NCBI GenBank assembly: GCA_022072445.1
Contig: JAJVHV010000026.1
Span: 10,290 to 66,046 of the forward strand
Source of the DNA: Phycisphaerae bacterium
Lineage (GTDB): Bacteria; Planctomycetota; Phycisphaerae; UBA1845; Fen-1342
Direction of reading: 5' to 3'
Length of the DNA stretch: 55,757 nucleotides
Shown piece after piece: positions 1 through 8,777 of the stretch (its first letter is position 1; each line of letters begins with the position of its first letter). The notes under the pieces were generated by a model. That model worked only from the letters and a program-made list of their open reading frames with translations, made no database searches and was not told the origin of the DNA. Both the position numbers and the translations under genes were made by a program.

Positions 1-450
1 TCGGGGGCTTTCTCAGGTCGAACCCCTCCCTTACGGTCGGGGCTCGGATGGGAGCGCGATCGGCGAGTTTCGGGGGCTTTCTCAGGTCGAACCCCTCCCT
101 TACGGTCGGGGCTCGGATGGGAGCGCGTTCGCCGAGTTTCGGGGGCTTTCTCAGGTCGAACCCCTCCCTTACGGTCGGGGCTCGGATGGGAGCGCGTTCG
201 CCGAGTTTCCGGGGCTTTCTCAGGTCGAACCCCTCCCTTACGGTCGGGGCTCGAATGGGAGCGCGTTCGCCGAGTTTCGGGGGGTTTTCTCAGGTCGAAC
301 CCCTCCCTTACGGTCGGGGCTCGGATGGGGGCGCGTTCGCCGAGTTTCGGGGGCTTTCTCAGGTCGAACCCCTCCCTTACGGTCGGGGCTCGGATGGGGG
401 CGCCTTCGCCGAGTTCGGGGTCGGATGGGGGCGCGATCGGCGATCGCCGA
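1..450. repeat. 69-bp tandem repeat array (about six copies)
   Basis: Near-identical 69-bp units begin at about 2, 71, 140, 209, 278 and 348. The fifth unit has one extra G, and the last copy decays into a shorter variant by about 430. Each unit holds a short GC hairpin-like core (CCCC...GGGG around a TTACGG). The array continues past the left edge, so its full length is unknown. Copies abut without spacers, so it is not a CRISPR. It lies directly downstream of the ribulokinase stop at 451. Open frames through it are artefacts of the repeat. Confidence 0.9.
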
Positions 451-2139
451 CTACAGGCGGGTCGACTGGCGAATGCGGATCAGCTCTTTCATGACGCCCG
501 ACAGGTCCGCCGACTGACCGGCGACGCCGAACGCGTCGTGCAGCGCGCGATAGAGTGCATAGAGCCGACGGTAGACGGCGGCGCGGGCCGAGTTCGGGAC
601 GAACGGGTCGGGCCGGCAGCCGGTCATGGCGCGCTGCGCGTCGGCAACGATCGGATATGCTCCGCCGACCACCGCGCCGAAAATCGCGGCGCCCAGGGCG
701 CAGGTCTGCGGCGAACGGCTGACTTTCATCGGGCGGTTACACACGTCGGCGTAGATCTGCATGACCAGCGCGTTCTTTTCGGCGATGCCGCCGCAGTTGA
801 TCACCTCCGCGACTTCGACGCCGTACTCCTCGATGCGTTCGATGATGCGCAGCGCGCCGAAGGCGGTGGCCTCGATGAGCGCGCGGTAGATTTCGGCGGG
901 CGTGGTGGCGAGCGTTTCGCCGACGATCAGGCCGGTGAGGAGCGGATCGGTCAGGATGGTGCGGTTGCCGTTGTGCCAGTCGAGCGCGAGCAGGCCGCTT
1001 TCGCCGGGGGCGAGCCGTGCGGCTTCGCGCGTAAGCGATTCGTGCAGATTCTCGGCGGGTCCGTAGCCGCTGGGGGCGATGCGGCCGACGAACCAGTTGA
1101 AGATGTCGCCGACGGCCGATTGGCCGGCTTCGATGCCGTACATGCCGGGCAGGATGGACTCGGGGACGATGCCGCAGACGCCGGGGATGTCGGGCAGGGG
1201 CCGGTCGAGCGGAGCGACCATGCAGTCGCAGGTGCTGGTTCCGACGATCTTGACCAGTGCCCCGGGGCCGACGCCCGCGCCGACCGCGCCGCAGTGAGCG
1301 TCGAAGGCGCCGACGGCAACGGGGATGTCCGGCGGGAGGCCGAGGCGGGCGGCGACGCGCGGGTCAAGCAGTCCGGCGCGACGGTCGGCGGGCAGCGCCG
1401 GGGCGGCGAAGCGTTCGCGAATCCGCGACAGCCCGGGGGCGAGGCTCTCCAGAAAATCACGCGCCGGCAGACCGCCCCACGAAGGGTGGTACATCGCCTT
1501 GTGGCCGGCAGCGCAAATGCTGCGACGAAGCTGCTGCGGACGGGTGTCGCCGATCAACCAGCCCGGCAGCCAGTCGCAGTGCTCGACCCAGGCGTGCGCC
1601 GCCTTGGCGACGCGCGGGTGGTGTCGCTCGCAGTGCAGAATCTTCGACCAGAACCACTCGGATGAATACGCCCCGCCGCACTTGGTCAGATACGGCAGCC
1701 CGGCCCGGCGGACGTGCTCGGTGATTTCAGCGGCTTCAGCGTGCGCGGTGTGGTCTTTCCAGAGCCAGGCCATGGCGGGGGGCTCGGCGCTGAAGTCGGG
1801 GAGCATGGCCAGGGGCGTGCCGGCGGCGTCGACGGGAAGCGGCGTCGAGCCAGTGGTGTCGACGCCGATGCCGACGACGCGCTGTGCGCTGAAGCGCGGG
1901 TTGGCGGCGGCGTGGGCGAGGGCGGCGCGCATGGCGGCGTCGAGGCTGGCGAGATGGTCGGCGGGATCCTGACGGGCGACGTTGGGGTCGCGCTCGTCGT
2001 CGATCACGCCGTCGCGGCCGGACGCGTAGGCGGCGGCCGCGGTGGCGATTTCGGTACCGTCGGCGACGTCGACGATCAGGATGCGGACGCTGGCTGTGCC
2101 GAAGTCCAGGCCGATCGCAAAAGCGGGTTGCGCGGACAC
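451..2139 (-). CDS. araB: ribulokinase (FGGY carbohydrate kinase)
   Basis: Predicted to phosphorylate L-ribulose (or a related ketopentose) with ATP in the cytosol. The 562-residue length fits AraB. The N-terminus has the FGGY phosphate-1 loop (IGLDFGTASVR). The middle shows substrate-site features typical of ribulokinases (YSSEWFWSK, GAFDAHCGAVGAG, GTSTCD). The C-terminal ATPase half carries INCGGIAEKN. The GTG start is supported by GGAG about 7 bases upstream. No arabinose isomerase or epimerase gene lies nearby, so the pathway cannot be confirmed from context. Another pentulokinase is possible, but the central motifs favour ribulokinase. The stop falls directly against the left repeat array. 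Confidence 0.9.
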   Translation of the reverse strand: MSAQPAFAIGLDFGTASVRILIVDVADGTEIATAAAAYASGRDGVIDDERDPNVARQDPADHLASLDAAMRAALAHAAANPRFSAQRVVGIGVDTTGSTPLPVDAAGTPLAMLPDFSAEPPAMAWLWKDHTAHAEAAEITEHVRRAGLPYLTKCGGAYSSEWFWSKILHCERHHPRVAKAAHAWVEHCDWLPGWLIGDTRPQQLRRSICAAGHKAMYHPSWGGLPARDFLESLAPGLSRIRERFAAPALPADRRAGLLDPRVAARLGLPPDIPVAVGAFDAHCGAVGAGVGPGALVKIVGTSTCDCMVAPLDRPLPDIPGVCGIVPESILPGMYGIEAGQSAVGDIFNWFVGRIAPSGYGPAENLHESLTREAARLAPGESGLLALDWHNGNRTILTDPLLTGLIVGETLATTPAEIYRALIEATAFGALRIIERIEEYGVEVAEVINCGGIAEKNALVMQIYADVCNRPMKVSRSPQTCALGAAIFGAVVGGAYPIVADAQRAMTGCRPDPFVPNSARAAVYRRLYALYRALHDAFGVAGQSADLSGVMKELIRIRQSTRL

Positions 2140-2250
2140 GGGGGGCTCCGATGTTCGAGCGGGGAATCAGCTCGACGTGAGTGATAACGCGGGGGGGATG
2201 CGCGGCCAAGGGGGCTGCGCTGGCGGTGCATGGCGGCTCGTCGTGGCGGC

Positions 2251-2280
2251 AGCATGCTCACGCCTGGCGGCGAGAGCATG
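2251..2280. repeat. dispersed palindromic element, copy 1
   Basis: A 30-bp element whose ends, CATGCTC and GAGCATG, are perfect inverted repeats, so it can fold as a hairpin. It lies in the gap between ribulokinase and the FHA-like gene. A second copy, matching 28 of 30 bases, lies at 47590-47619, about 45 kb away. This pattern fits a REP-like dispersed sequence. Confidence 0.75.
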
Positions 2281-2307
2281 TACCGTCCGTTCCTGGCGTC
2301 CCTCGTG

Positions 2308-3954
2308 TTATGACCGAAGGACCGTCAGCAGCAACCGCAGCACAAGCAGTAGGACGATCAGCCCGATCGACACGCCGAGCACCGGATTCAGATGCCGGCG
2401 CGGCGCTTTCGCCGGCGGCGCATCACGTCGCGACAACACCCGCACGCGCGCAAAATTCGGGCTCTCCAGGTAGAACCCCTCGCCGTCCGAATCACGCTGC
2501 CACGACAGCCGCGCGCCCGCCAGCAGCTCGACGTCGCGCTCCGCCACCGCGACCTTGATCGCGCCCTGCTCGTAGATCACGTCGTCCGGCATCGGGCTGG
2601 CCACCAGGTTGACGTGAAACGTCAGTCGATCGTCCTTGTGCCGCGACGTCGCCAGCCGCAGATAACGCGGCTCGCTCGTCGAGCTCGACAGCGCCTCGAT
2701 GACGCTCGGCTCCAGAATCACCGGCGCCCGGCGGATCGAATCCTGCTCGTCCGACAGGTCGATCAGCCCCTGCACCCACGTCGGCTCGTGTTCATTCAGA
2801 AACTGCCGGACCAGCGCGTTTTCCGCCACCAGACTCGGCTCGGCGTAGATCAGCCGCGGCAGCCGGATCAGACGCCGATACACGCGCCCCGCGCTGCGGT
2901 CAAAAATCTCCCAGCGCTGCACGAGCGTCTCGCTCGTCGCGGGCGTCTCATCGTAGCCCAGAAAGCGGAATTGCGGCGTCGACTCGGGTCCGAACAGGCC
3001 GGTACTCCGCAGCAGGTTCCAGTAAAGCAGCTCGTCGCCGGGCGCCGCGAGTTGCAGCTCCGGAACGGCCCAGTCGTGGCTGTGCGGCACGATTGTGCGC
3101 CGATATCCCCGTGCCGCCCGTTGCTCCTCCTGCCGCTCATCCTGCGCCAGCAGCAGACCGACGCGCGCCGTGTGCAGCGTGCGCAGCTCGCCGCGCCCCG
3201 CCACCCGCAGAGCGCGCCCAAAAGACGACTCCGCCCCCACCCACTCGCGCCGCCGCAGTTGCGACATCGCCAGCCACAGCAGCAGCGACGCGTCGCCCGG
3301 AAAGAGGTCGATCGCCTGCTCGCAGGCCTCTTCGGCGGCGGGCCCCTTTCCGGACCGGGCCAGGGCCGCGATCCGAATCGACCACAGGAAACGGGCGTAG
3401 CGCTCCAGCGTCTCCGACTCGTCAGCCCGGATCAACCTCAAGAGCTCGGCACTGACGCGGCGCTCCACCTCTTCGTGCTGCTCGCTGTTGATCAACGGGC
3501 GAATCGCCAGTTCGAACTCGCTGACATAGGGCGTGGACTCATCGCGCGGCGACTCGTCGCCCTCGCGCCGCAGCTCGGGCGGGACACGCTGCTTCCAGCG
3601 CATCTGCGTGTCCAGAAAACGTTCGCCTTCCGGAAGCGGCGCATGATGAAACGTCAGGTCAAACCCCTCGATGCGGATGACGTCGCCGTCGGCCAGCGAA
3701 TGCGGCGACGGGCCCGGCGCCGCGCCGTTGACGGTCAGATCGCCCGCGCCGTCCCGCGGCTCGAGCGTGTACGTCCCGTCGGCAAACCCGATCGTGGCCA
3801 GGGCGCGCTGCGGATCGACGCCGGGCAGACGCAATCCGTCCGCCGCGCCGCCGATCTCGATGCTGCGGATCGTCGGGAGCTCGGCGACCAGCGCGACTTC
3901 GCGCCCGTCGACCGACCTGCGATACCGAAGCTCAATATGTGCCGTCACCGTCAA
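2308..3954 (-). CDS. FHA-like domain protein with C-terminal membrane anchor
   Basis: I do not recognise a named family for this 548-residue protein. Residues 1-107 resemble an FHA-type beta sandwich: an N-terminal strand region, a GD-I-I turn and TFHH at the end. Residues about 170-290 are helical and alanine-rich and could be TPR-like. The middle is a mixed domain, and residues about 522-545 form one transmembrane helix next to the C-terminus. It may be a membrane-tethered adaptor that binds phosphopeptides, but the phosphothreonine-binding residues are not clear. The start is ambiguous between TTG at 3954 and GTG at 3948. The STAS protein on the same strand immediately upstream may belong to the same signalling group. 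Confidence 0.7.
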   Translation of the reverse strand: MTVTAHIELRYRRSVDGREVALVAELPTIRSIEIGGAADGLRLPGVDPQRALATIGFADGTYTLEPRDGAGDLTVNGAAPGPSPHSLADGDVIRIEGFDLTFHHAPLPEGERFLDTQMRWKQRVPPELRREGDESPRDESTPYVSEFELAIRPLINSEQHEEVERRVSAELLRLIRADESETLERYARFLWSIRIAALARSGKGPAAEEACEQAIDLFPGDASLLLWLAMSQLRRREWVGAESSFGRALRVAGRGELRTLHTARVGLLLAQDERQEEQRAARGYRRTIVPHSHDWAVPELQLAAPGDELLYWNLLRSTGLFGPESTPQFRFLGYDETPATSETLVQRWEIFDRSAGRVYRRLIRLPRLIYAEPSLVAENALVRQFLNEHEPTWVQGLIDLSDEQDSIRRAPVILEPSVIEALSSSTSEPRYLRLATSRHKDDRLTFHVNLVASPMPDDVIYEQGAIKVAVAERDVELLAGARLSWQRDSDGEGFYLESPNFARVRVLSRRDAPPAKAPRRHLNPVLGVSIGLIVLLLVLRLLLTVLRS

Positions 3955-4039
3955 TGCCGCCGCTCAGAGTTCGAATCATTATAGGCTTGGAAGGAGCGGG
4001 CCGCCCGCGGCCGAACCCGCCGATGGAGGCCGGTTGGCG

Positions 4040-4378
4040 TCAGGCGTCGAGTTGCAGAGAGGCAAGTCCGGTTGGAATGTCGTTGACGAACTCGAAAATC
4101 TTGTCGAGGCCGGTCACGAGAAACACGCCCCAGACGTGCGTGTTCGCGCCGCAGATCTTGAGCCGTTGCTGGTTCGAAATGACCACCAGCTTGCGCAACT
4201 TCAGCAGGCGGGCGATGTTCGACGAGTTCAGGTAGGTGATGCCGCGAAAGTCAGCCAGCACGCTCAGCCGCTGGTTCTGTTCGCATTGCTCGATCAGCGA
4301 GTTCAGATCATCCGTGAACTGCGGATCGTCCGACAACTCGGCGAGCAGAACGGTGTCCGACCAGTGTTCGACCGGCAT
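4040..4378 (-). CDS. STAS-domain protein (anti-sigma factor antagonist type)
   Basis: This 112-residue protein is a single STAS domain. The beta strand LSVLADFRGITYLNSSNIA ends in the SSN segment, which sits where anti-anti-sigma factors carry the phosphorylated serine. A leucine-rich helix and the strand LKICGA follow. Members of this family bind anti-sigma factor kinases and free an alternative sigma factor. No anti-sigma kinase or sigma factor is adjacent, so the partner is unknown. GGAAG lies about 7 bases before the ATG. The canonical D-S at the phosphosite is replaced by N-S-S. Confidence 0.8.
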   Translation of the reverse strand: MPVEHWSDTVLLAELSDDPQFTDDLNSLIEQCEQNQRLSVLADFRGITYLNSSNIARLLKLRKLVVISNQQRLKICGANTHVWGVFLVTGLDKIFEFVNDIPTGLASLQLDA

Positions 4379-4548
4379 GGGCAGCTTCCGGGTGCTCCAG
4401 AATCGCGACGAGACGGCACAATCGCCCGTCCCGCGCGGCGACGCAGAACATAATCGGACGGCGCGCCGTGTGTCAACGCGTCACGCCACACGGCAGAGCC
4501 GTCGCGGGCGCGACCACGTCGTCGGGCACGGCGAGGTTCGGCGGGCGG

Positions 4549-5163
4549 TTATGTCTTCTGAGCCGACGCACGCTCCGCGGTCAGCTCCTCGAGCCGCCGC
4601 GAAAGTGCCGTCATCATCTCGCGCAGCCGATCAAGCTCCTCATCGCGGCTTGCCGGCGAGGCCTCCGCCGCCGCCGGCTCGGCCCGCTCGTCGGGCGCAG
4701 CGCGGGACTCGGCGGTCGGCCCCGGCCGCGCCGCTGCGAAGAACGCGTCCATCCAGTTCTGCGCGATCTGAGCCGGATGCGCCGGAGCGAACGGTGTCGA
4801 GCCGATCGTGTTCCGGAAAAAAGCGGCCCACTGCTGCTGGGCCGCACGGTGCGACTGGAGCAGTTGGCGGAAGAAATCCTCGATCACCGAGCCGAGAAAC
4901 TGCTGCTGCGTGCGAATCATCTGGTGCAGGATGGCGGGCGGGAAAATCGCCAGCTTCGCGGTTTCATGCTCAATCATGATCTGCATCAGCACGACGTTGG
5001 TGATGTCTTCCCCGCTGGTGGAGTCCACGATCGCCAGCTCGCAGCCCTTCCCGATCAGCTCGTACATGTCGCCGAGCGTGACGTGGCAACTGCGGGTGGT
5101 GTCGTAATAGCGGCGGTTCGAGTATTTGCGGATGCTCAGCCGGCGTGATGGTCCGATATCCAC
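4549..5163 (-). CDS. phaR: polyhydroxyalkanoate synthesis regulator PhaR
   Basis: Likely DNA- and PHA-binding repressor of PHA granule genes. After eight residues the protein enters the PhaR DNA-binding domain (IRKYSNRRYYDTT, then a TLGDMYELI helix). The PHB accumulation regulatory domain follows (VVLMQIMIEHE), then helices and an acidic coiled-coil tail. I chose GTG at 5163 (204 residues) because it has GGAG about 10 bases upstream and gives the usual short N-terminus. The open frame continues to 5385, but that would run through both promoters and across the phaP start. The gene is divergent from phaP, as expected for a regulator of the granule protein. Confidence 0.88.
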   Translation of the reverse strand: MDIGPSRRLSIRKYSNRRYYDTTRSCHVTLGDMYELIGKGCELAIVDSTSGEDITNVVLMQIMIEHETAKLAIFPPAILHQMIRTQQQFLGSVIEDFFRQLLQSHRAAQQQWAAFFRNTIGSTPFAPAHPAQIAQNWMDAFFAAARPGPTAESRAAPDERAEPAAAEASPASRDEELDRLREMMTALSRRLEELTAERASAQKT

Positions 5164-5247
5164 GGGCGATGCACTCCAGTTCCGCCAGAGCTTGTGCTGC
5201 CAAAGCGGTATTGAGACAGCAATAGGACGAGTCACAAGCCGCAATAC

Positions 5248-5275
5248 ATTATAAAACAATGTGTTACGCTTGCAA
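5248..5275 (-). promoter_or_regulatory. putative sigma-70 promoter of phaR
   Basis: Read on the minus strand, TTGCAA (5270-5275) is followed after 16 bases by a perfect TATAAT (complement of 5248-5253). It lies about 85 bases upstream of the chosen phaR start, in an AT-rich island that stands out from the GC-rich surroundings. The -35 box coincides with one of the TTGCA boxes, which would allow autorepression. Confidence 0.6.
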
Positions 5276-5311
5276 TGATAATTTTTGCAATCGCACAAAA
5301 ATTCCTTGCAT
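5270..5311. promoter_or_regulatory. three TTGCA boxes, candidate PhaR operator
   Basis: TTGCAA at 5270-5275, TTGCAA at 5285-5290 and TTGCAT at 5306-5311 lie between the divergent phaR and phaP genes. The first overlaps the phaR -35 box and the third is the phaP -35 box. PhaR proteins in other bacteria bind TGC/GCA-rich repeats, so this is a plausible operator. The assignment is an inference. Confidence 0.5.
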
Positions 5312-5334
5312 TGTCGGCCCCGCGCGGTTACACT
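5306..5334 (+). promoter_or_regulatory. putative sigma-70 promoter of phaP
   Basis: TTGCAT (5306-5311) and TACACT (5329-5334) are separated by exactly 17 bases. The predicted transcript start is near 5341, about 37 bases before the phaP ATG. Confidence 0.55.
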
Positions 5335-5377
5335 TCCTGTGGTATCGATGTTGACCCCACGAACCGAGGATGCAGCA

Positions 5378-5845
5378 ATGACCACCGAGACGATGACCGA
5401 GACCTATAAGCAGCTCAACGACAGCTTCAACCAGGCCATGCGGACTGGAACGCAGTTTCACGAGCAGACCGCCCGCTTCTGGAACGAGGCCATCACGCGC
5501 AATCTGAGCGAGACTCGGGCGCACTTCGAGAAGCTCGCCGACGACGCGCTGCCCTTCAACAAGAAGAACATTGAGCGTTTTCATCGCCTGTTCGACGAGA
5601 ACGCCAAGCGCAGCCTGGACCTGCTCAAGCAGACCATGGACGTCGGCACGGCCCATAACATGACCGAGGCCTACGACAAGCTGATGGGTCTGTGGCGAAC
5701 CAGCTTCGAGTCGCTCCGCGAGTGCACCGACGCCGTCGCGCGGGCCAACTCCGAGATGTTCGAGACCTGGACCGGCCTGATGCGCGGCGGCTTCGCGAAC
5801 GGTAAGACGCCCGCCGTCGACACGCAGAAGCGTCCGGCCAAGTAG
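5378..5845 (+). CDS. phaP: phasin family protein (PHA granule coat)
   Basis: A 155-residue, almost wholly helical, charged protein without membrane segments or a signal peptide, as expected of phasins, which coat the surface of PHA granules. Typical stretches include NEAITRNLSETRAHFEKLAD and LDLLKQTMDVG. The ATG at 5378 has GAGGA 7 bases upstream. An earlier in-frame start at 5285 would lie inside the promoter and is rejected. It is first in the phaP-A-E-C-B series and is divergent from phaR. Sequence similarity within phasins is weak, so the call rests on composition, length and context. Confidence 0.82.
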   Translation: MTTETMTETYKQLNDSFNQAMRTGTQFHEQTARFWNEAITRNLSETRAHFEKLADDALPFNKKNIERFHRLFDENAKRSLDLLKQTMDVGTAHNMTEAYDKLMGLWRTSFESLRECTDAVARANSEMFETWTGLMRGGFANGKTPAVDTQKRPAK

Positions 5846-5953
5846 TCTCCGACGTCGCCGCGGCGGAGCGGCGAGGCGCCTGGCGAGGACCGCTTCGCCG
5901 CCGGCCTGCGGTATTGCAGCGATCACGACACCTTTCGTATCGGACTGCGAGCC

Positions 5954-7138
5954 ATGATCAAGAACGTCTACCTCGCGGGGTGTTCCCGGACTCCCATCGG
6001 GGCGTTCAACGGCGTGTTCGCCGAGTTTTCCGCGGTACAACTGGCCGGCGTGGCGATCCGCGCCGCATTGCAGAAGTCCGGCATCGAGCCGGGCCAGGTT
6101 GACGAAGTCATCTTCGGCAACGTGCTGAGTGCCGGACTGGGGCAGAGCGTCGCGCGGCAGGCGGCGCTGGGCGCCGGACTGCCGAACACTTGCGGTGCCG
6201 TCACGGTTAACAAGATGTGCGGCTCCGCCATGCGAGCCGTGCGGCTTGCGGCCCAGGCGGTGCAGTGCGGCGACGCGGACGTGGTGGTCGCGGGCGGGAC
6301 CGAAAACATGACGCGGGCGCCGTATCTCCTGCTCAAGGGGCGCAGTGGGTATCGCCTCGGACACGGAGAGGTGCTGGACTCGCTGATCTGCGACGGCCTC
6401 ACCGACGCGTATGCCGGCGTTCACATGGGAGTGTGCGGCGAGAAGTGTGCCGCACACTTCGGCTTTTCCCGCGAGGCGCAGGACGACTACGCGATCGCCA
6501 GCTTCAAGCGCGCCCTGGCGGCGCAGTCGGCGGGGCACACGCTGCGCGAGATCGCGACGGTCGAAGTGCCGGGCCGCAAGGGTCCCACGGTCATTTCGAT
6601 GGACGAAGAACTCGGCAAGTTCGACGAGAGCCGTTTCCGCGCGCTCAAGCCGGTCTTCAGCGCCAACGGAACCATCACCGCCGGAAACGCCTCCGCCATC
6701 AGCGACGGCGCCGCGGCGGTGGTCGTGCTGAGCGAGGAGAAGGCCCGCGCGCTCGGTGTCCGCTGCGACGCCCGCATCCTCGGATACGCCGGCGTCGCCC
6801 AGGATCCGGAGTGGTTCACGACGGCGCCGATCGGCGCGCTGCGGCGGCTGTCCGAGAAGATCAATCTGCGGCTGGCCGACGTCGACCTGTTCGAGATCAA
6901 CGAAGCCTTCTCCTGCGTCCCGATGGTCGCCATGCGCGAGCTGAATCTGCCGCACGAGAAGGTGAACGTGTTTGGCGGCGCCGTCGCGATCGGACACCCG
7001 ATCGGCGCGAGCGGCGCGCGAATCGTCGCCACGCTGGTCAACGCTCTGCGGACGCGCGGCGGGCGACGGGGTGTCGCCACGGCCTGTATCGGCGGCGGCG
7101 AGGCGGGGGCTCTGGCGGTCGAATTATGCAAGCAGTAA
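5954..7138 (+). CDS. phaA: acetyl-CoA C-acetyltransferase (beta-ketothiolase)
   Basis: Condenses two acetyl-CoA to acetoacetyl-CoA, the first step of PHB synthesis. The 394-residue length and all catalytic residues fit. The nucleophile Cys89 lies in NKMCGSAMR, His348 in AIGHPIGASGAR, and Cys378 in TACIGGGE. These numbers match the well-studied Zoogloea enzyme. The N-terminus SRTPIGAFNG is typical. The position between phasin and synthase genes supports a biosynthetic rather than a degradative role. The 108-base gap from phaP holds no clear terminator, so cotranscription is possible. Confidence 0.95.
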   Translation: MIKNVYLAGCSRTPIGAFNGVFAEFSAVQLAGVAIRAALQKSGIEPGQVDEVIFGNVLSAGLGQSVARQAALGAGLPNTCGAVTVNKMCGSAMRAVRLAAQAVQCGDADVVVAGGTENMTRAPYLLLKGRSGYRLGHGEVLDSLICDGLTDAYAGVHMGVCGEKCAAHFGFSREAQDDYAIASFKRALAAQSAGHTLREIATVEVPGRKGPTVISMDEELGKFDESRFRALKPVFSANGTITAGNASAISDGAAAVVVLSEEKARALGVRCDARILGYAGVAQDPEWFTTAPIGALRRLSEKINLRLADVDLFEINEAFSCVPMVAMRELNLPHEKVNVFGGAVAIGHPIGASGARIVATLVNALRTRGGRRGVATACIGGGEAGALAVELCKQ

Positions 7139-7216
7139 CCGCGGCCCGGTGGCTTCAGATACTCAGGACGCACGCGGCGCCGAAGCAACGCGTGCTTGAA
7201 TCGACAGGATAAGAGC

Positions 7217-7627
7217 ATGCCCGACGACGCGAAGAGTCCATTCCCGGCCGCCGACCCGTTCACCGCGTTCTGGGGCGAGTTCATGACGCGCATGACGTCC
7301 ATGGGATTTCAGCCGCCGCAACCCGGCGCCGACGCCATGCAGCAGATGCGCCGGGCCTTCTTCGACGCCATGGCGCAATACGCGGACAACTTCATGCGCA
7401 GCGAGGCGTTTCTGGGCGCGATGAAGCAGTCGATGGACAGCGCCCTGGCCTGGCAGCAGTCGATGAACCAGTTTCTGCAGAAGGGGCTGTCCACCGCGCA
7501 GATGCCGTCGCGGGCCGACACCGATCACATTGTGCAGTTGATGCGCGGTCTGGAGGATCGCCTGCTCGGGCGGGTCGCGATCCTCGAGACGCGCATGGAT
7601 TCGATTGAGAAGCGGTTGGGCAAATGA
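7217..7627 (+). CDS. phaE: class III PHA synthase subunit PhaE (short form)
   Basis: Partner subunit of class III PHA synthase, which stabilises and activates PhaC. This 136-residue protein is methionine- and glutamine-rich and helical. It ends in the heptad-like LEDRLLGRVAILETRMDSI, a PhaE feature. It is much shorter than the classical Allochromatium PhaE (over 300 residues), so it appears to be a minimal form. The ATG at 7217 has AGGA 7 bases upstream. A TTG at 7196 is the alternative start. It lies 29 bases before phaC, which supports the assignment. Confidence 0.85.
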   Translation: MPDDAKSPFPAADPFTAFWGEFMTRMTSMGFQPPQPGADAMQQMRRAFFDAMAQYADNFMRSEAFLGAMKQSMDSALAWQQSMNQFLQKGLSTAQMPSRADTDHIVQLMRGLEDRLLGRVAILETRMDSIEKRLGK

Positions 7628-7656
7628 CTCGCAACTGACCTTCAGGAAAACAACGC

Positions 7657-8754
7657 ATGACCACCGCAACGGCCTTTCCGTGGAGCATCCCGGGCGACAT
7701 GTTCGCCGGCCAGTGGCAGGCCCTGATGGGGAAGATGTCGGCCATGCCCAAAGTGCTCAACGCAATCCAGAAAGTGCGCGTCGGCGCGACGCCGACGCAC
7801 ACCATTTATCGTGACGACGGCATCCGCCTGTTGCAGTACGAATCCGACGTCGAGAAGCAGTTCAAGACGCCCTTCCTCGTCGTCTTCGCGCTCGTCAACC
7901 GGCCCTATATTCTCGACCTGCGGCCGGGCAAGAGCGTCGTCAGCCACTTCGTCAATCGCGGTTTCGACGTCTACAACATCGACTGGGGCATTCCCTCCGA
8001 CGGCGACCGCCACCTGAGCCTGGAGGACTACGTCAGCGGCTATCTCGACCGCGTCATCGATCAGATTCGCGAGCGCACCGGCGTCGAGCAGATCAATCTG
8101 ATGGGCTATTGCATGGGCGGTTCGATGAGCGCGATGTACACGGCGCTCAAGCCCGAGAAAATCAAGAATCTGATCCTGCTCGCCGCGCCGGTCGACTGGT
8201 CCAGCCGCGACAGCCTGCTGAGCGTGTGGGCCGACGAGAAATACTTCGACGTCGACCGCATGATCGAAGTGTGCGGCAATGCGCCCGCCAACTGGCTGCA
8301 GGGTTCGTTCCTGCTGCTGAAGCCGGTTCAGAACCTGCTCGAAAAGTACGTCAATTTCTACGAGAACATGGAAGACGAGAAGTTCCTCGAAGACTTCTTC
8401 GCCATGGAGACCTGGCTGAACGACAACATCCCGGTCGCCGGCGAGACCTTCCGCCAGTTCGTGAAATACTGCTTCCAGAAGAACATGCTGATCGAAGGCA
8501 AGCTGGAGATTGGCGGGCAGCGCGTCGATCTGAAGCGGATCGAATGTCCGATCCTGAATCTCGTGGCCCAGAACGATCATCTGGTCCCCCCCGCGCAGAG
8601 CCTACCGTTCAACGCCGCCGTCAGCTCCAGCGACCGCAAGACGATCAACTTTCCCGCCGGCCACATCGGCATGGCGGTCGGCAGCCGCGCTCATCGCGAC
8701 CTGTGGCCCAAGGTCTGCGACTGGCTGCAGGAGCGCTCGGTCCCTTTGGCCTGA
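7657..8754 (+). CDS. phaC: class III poly(R)-hydroxyalkanoate synthase PhaC
   Basis: Polymerises hydroxyacyl-CoA into PHA at the granule surface. The 365-residue length is diagnostic for class III or IV synthases. The lipase-like box is GYCMGG, with the nucleophile at Cys152. Asp307 (AQNDHLVPP) and His336 (PAGHIGM) complete the triad at spacings matching Allochromatium PhaC. An NIDWGIPSDGD segment and conserved tryptophans are present. The adjacent phaE, and the absence of a phaR-type class IV subunit gene in the operon, make this class III. Confidence 0.95.
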   Translation: MTTATAFPWSIPGDMFAGQWQALMGKMSAMPKVLNAIQKVRVGATPTHTIYRDDGIRLLQYESDVEKQFKTPFLVVFALVNRPYILDLRPGKSVVSHFVNRGFDVYNIDWGIPSDGDRHLSLEDYVSGYLDRVIDQIRERTGVEQINLMGYCMGGSMSAMYTALKPEKIKNLILLAAPVDWSSRDSLLSVWADEKYFDVDRMIEVCGNAPANWLQGSFLLLKPVQNLLEKYVNFYENMEDEKFLEDFFAMETWLNDNIPVAGETFRQFVKYCFQKNMLIEGKLEIGGQRVDLKRIECPILNLVAQNDHLVPPAQSLPFNAAVSSSDRKTINFPAGHIGMAVGSRAHRDLWPKVCDWLQERSVPLA

Positions 8755-8777
8755 TCCACGCGGCACGGAGCCACGAT

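Noticed and set aside
48-494. Repeat-encoded open frame at the left edge
   Set aside because: It is translation of the 69-bp array. The unit length is divisible by three, so the frame stays open by chance. It has no ribosome site or known domain.
5164-5385. N-terminal extension of PhaR up to 5385
   Set aside because: It would translate through two promoter-like elements and overlap the phaP start. The PhaR DNA-binding domain normally begins within the first ten residues.
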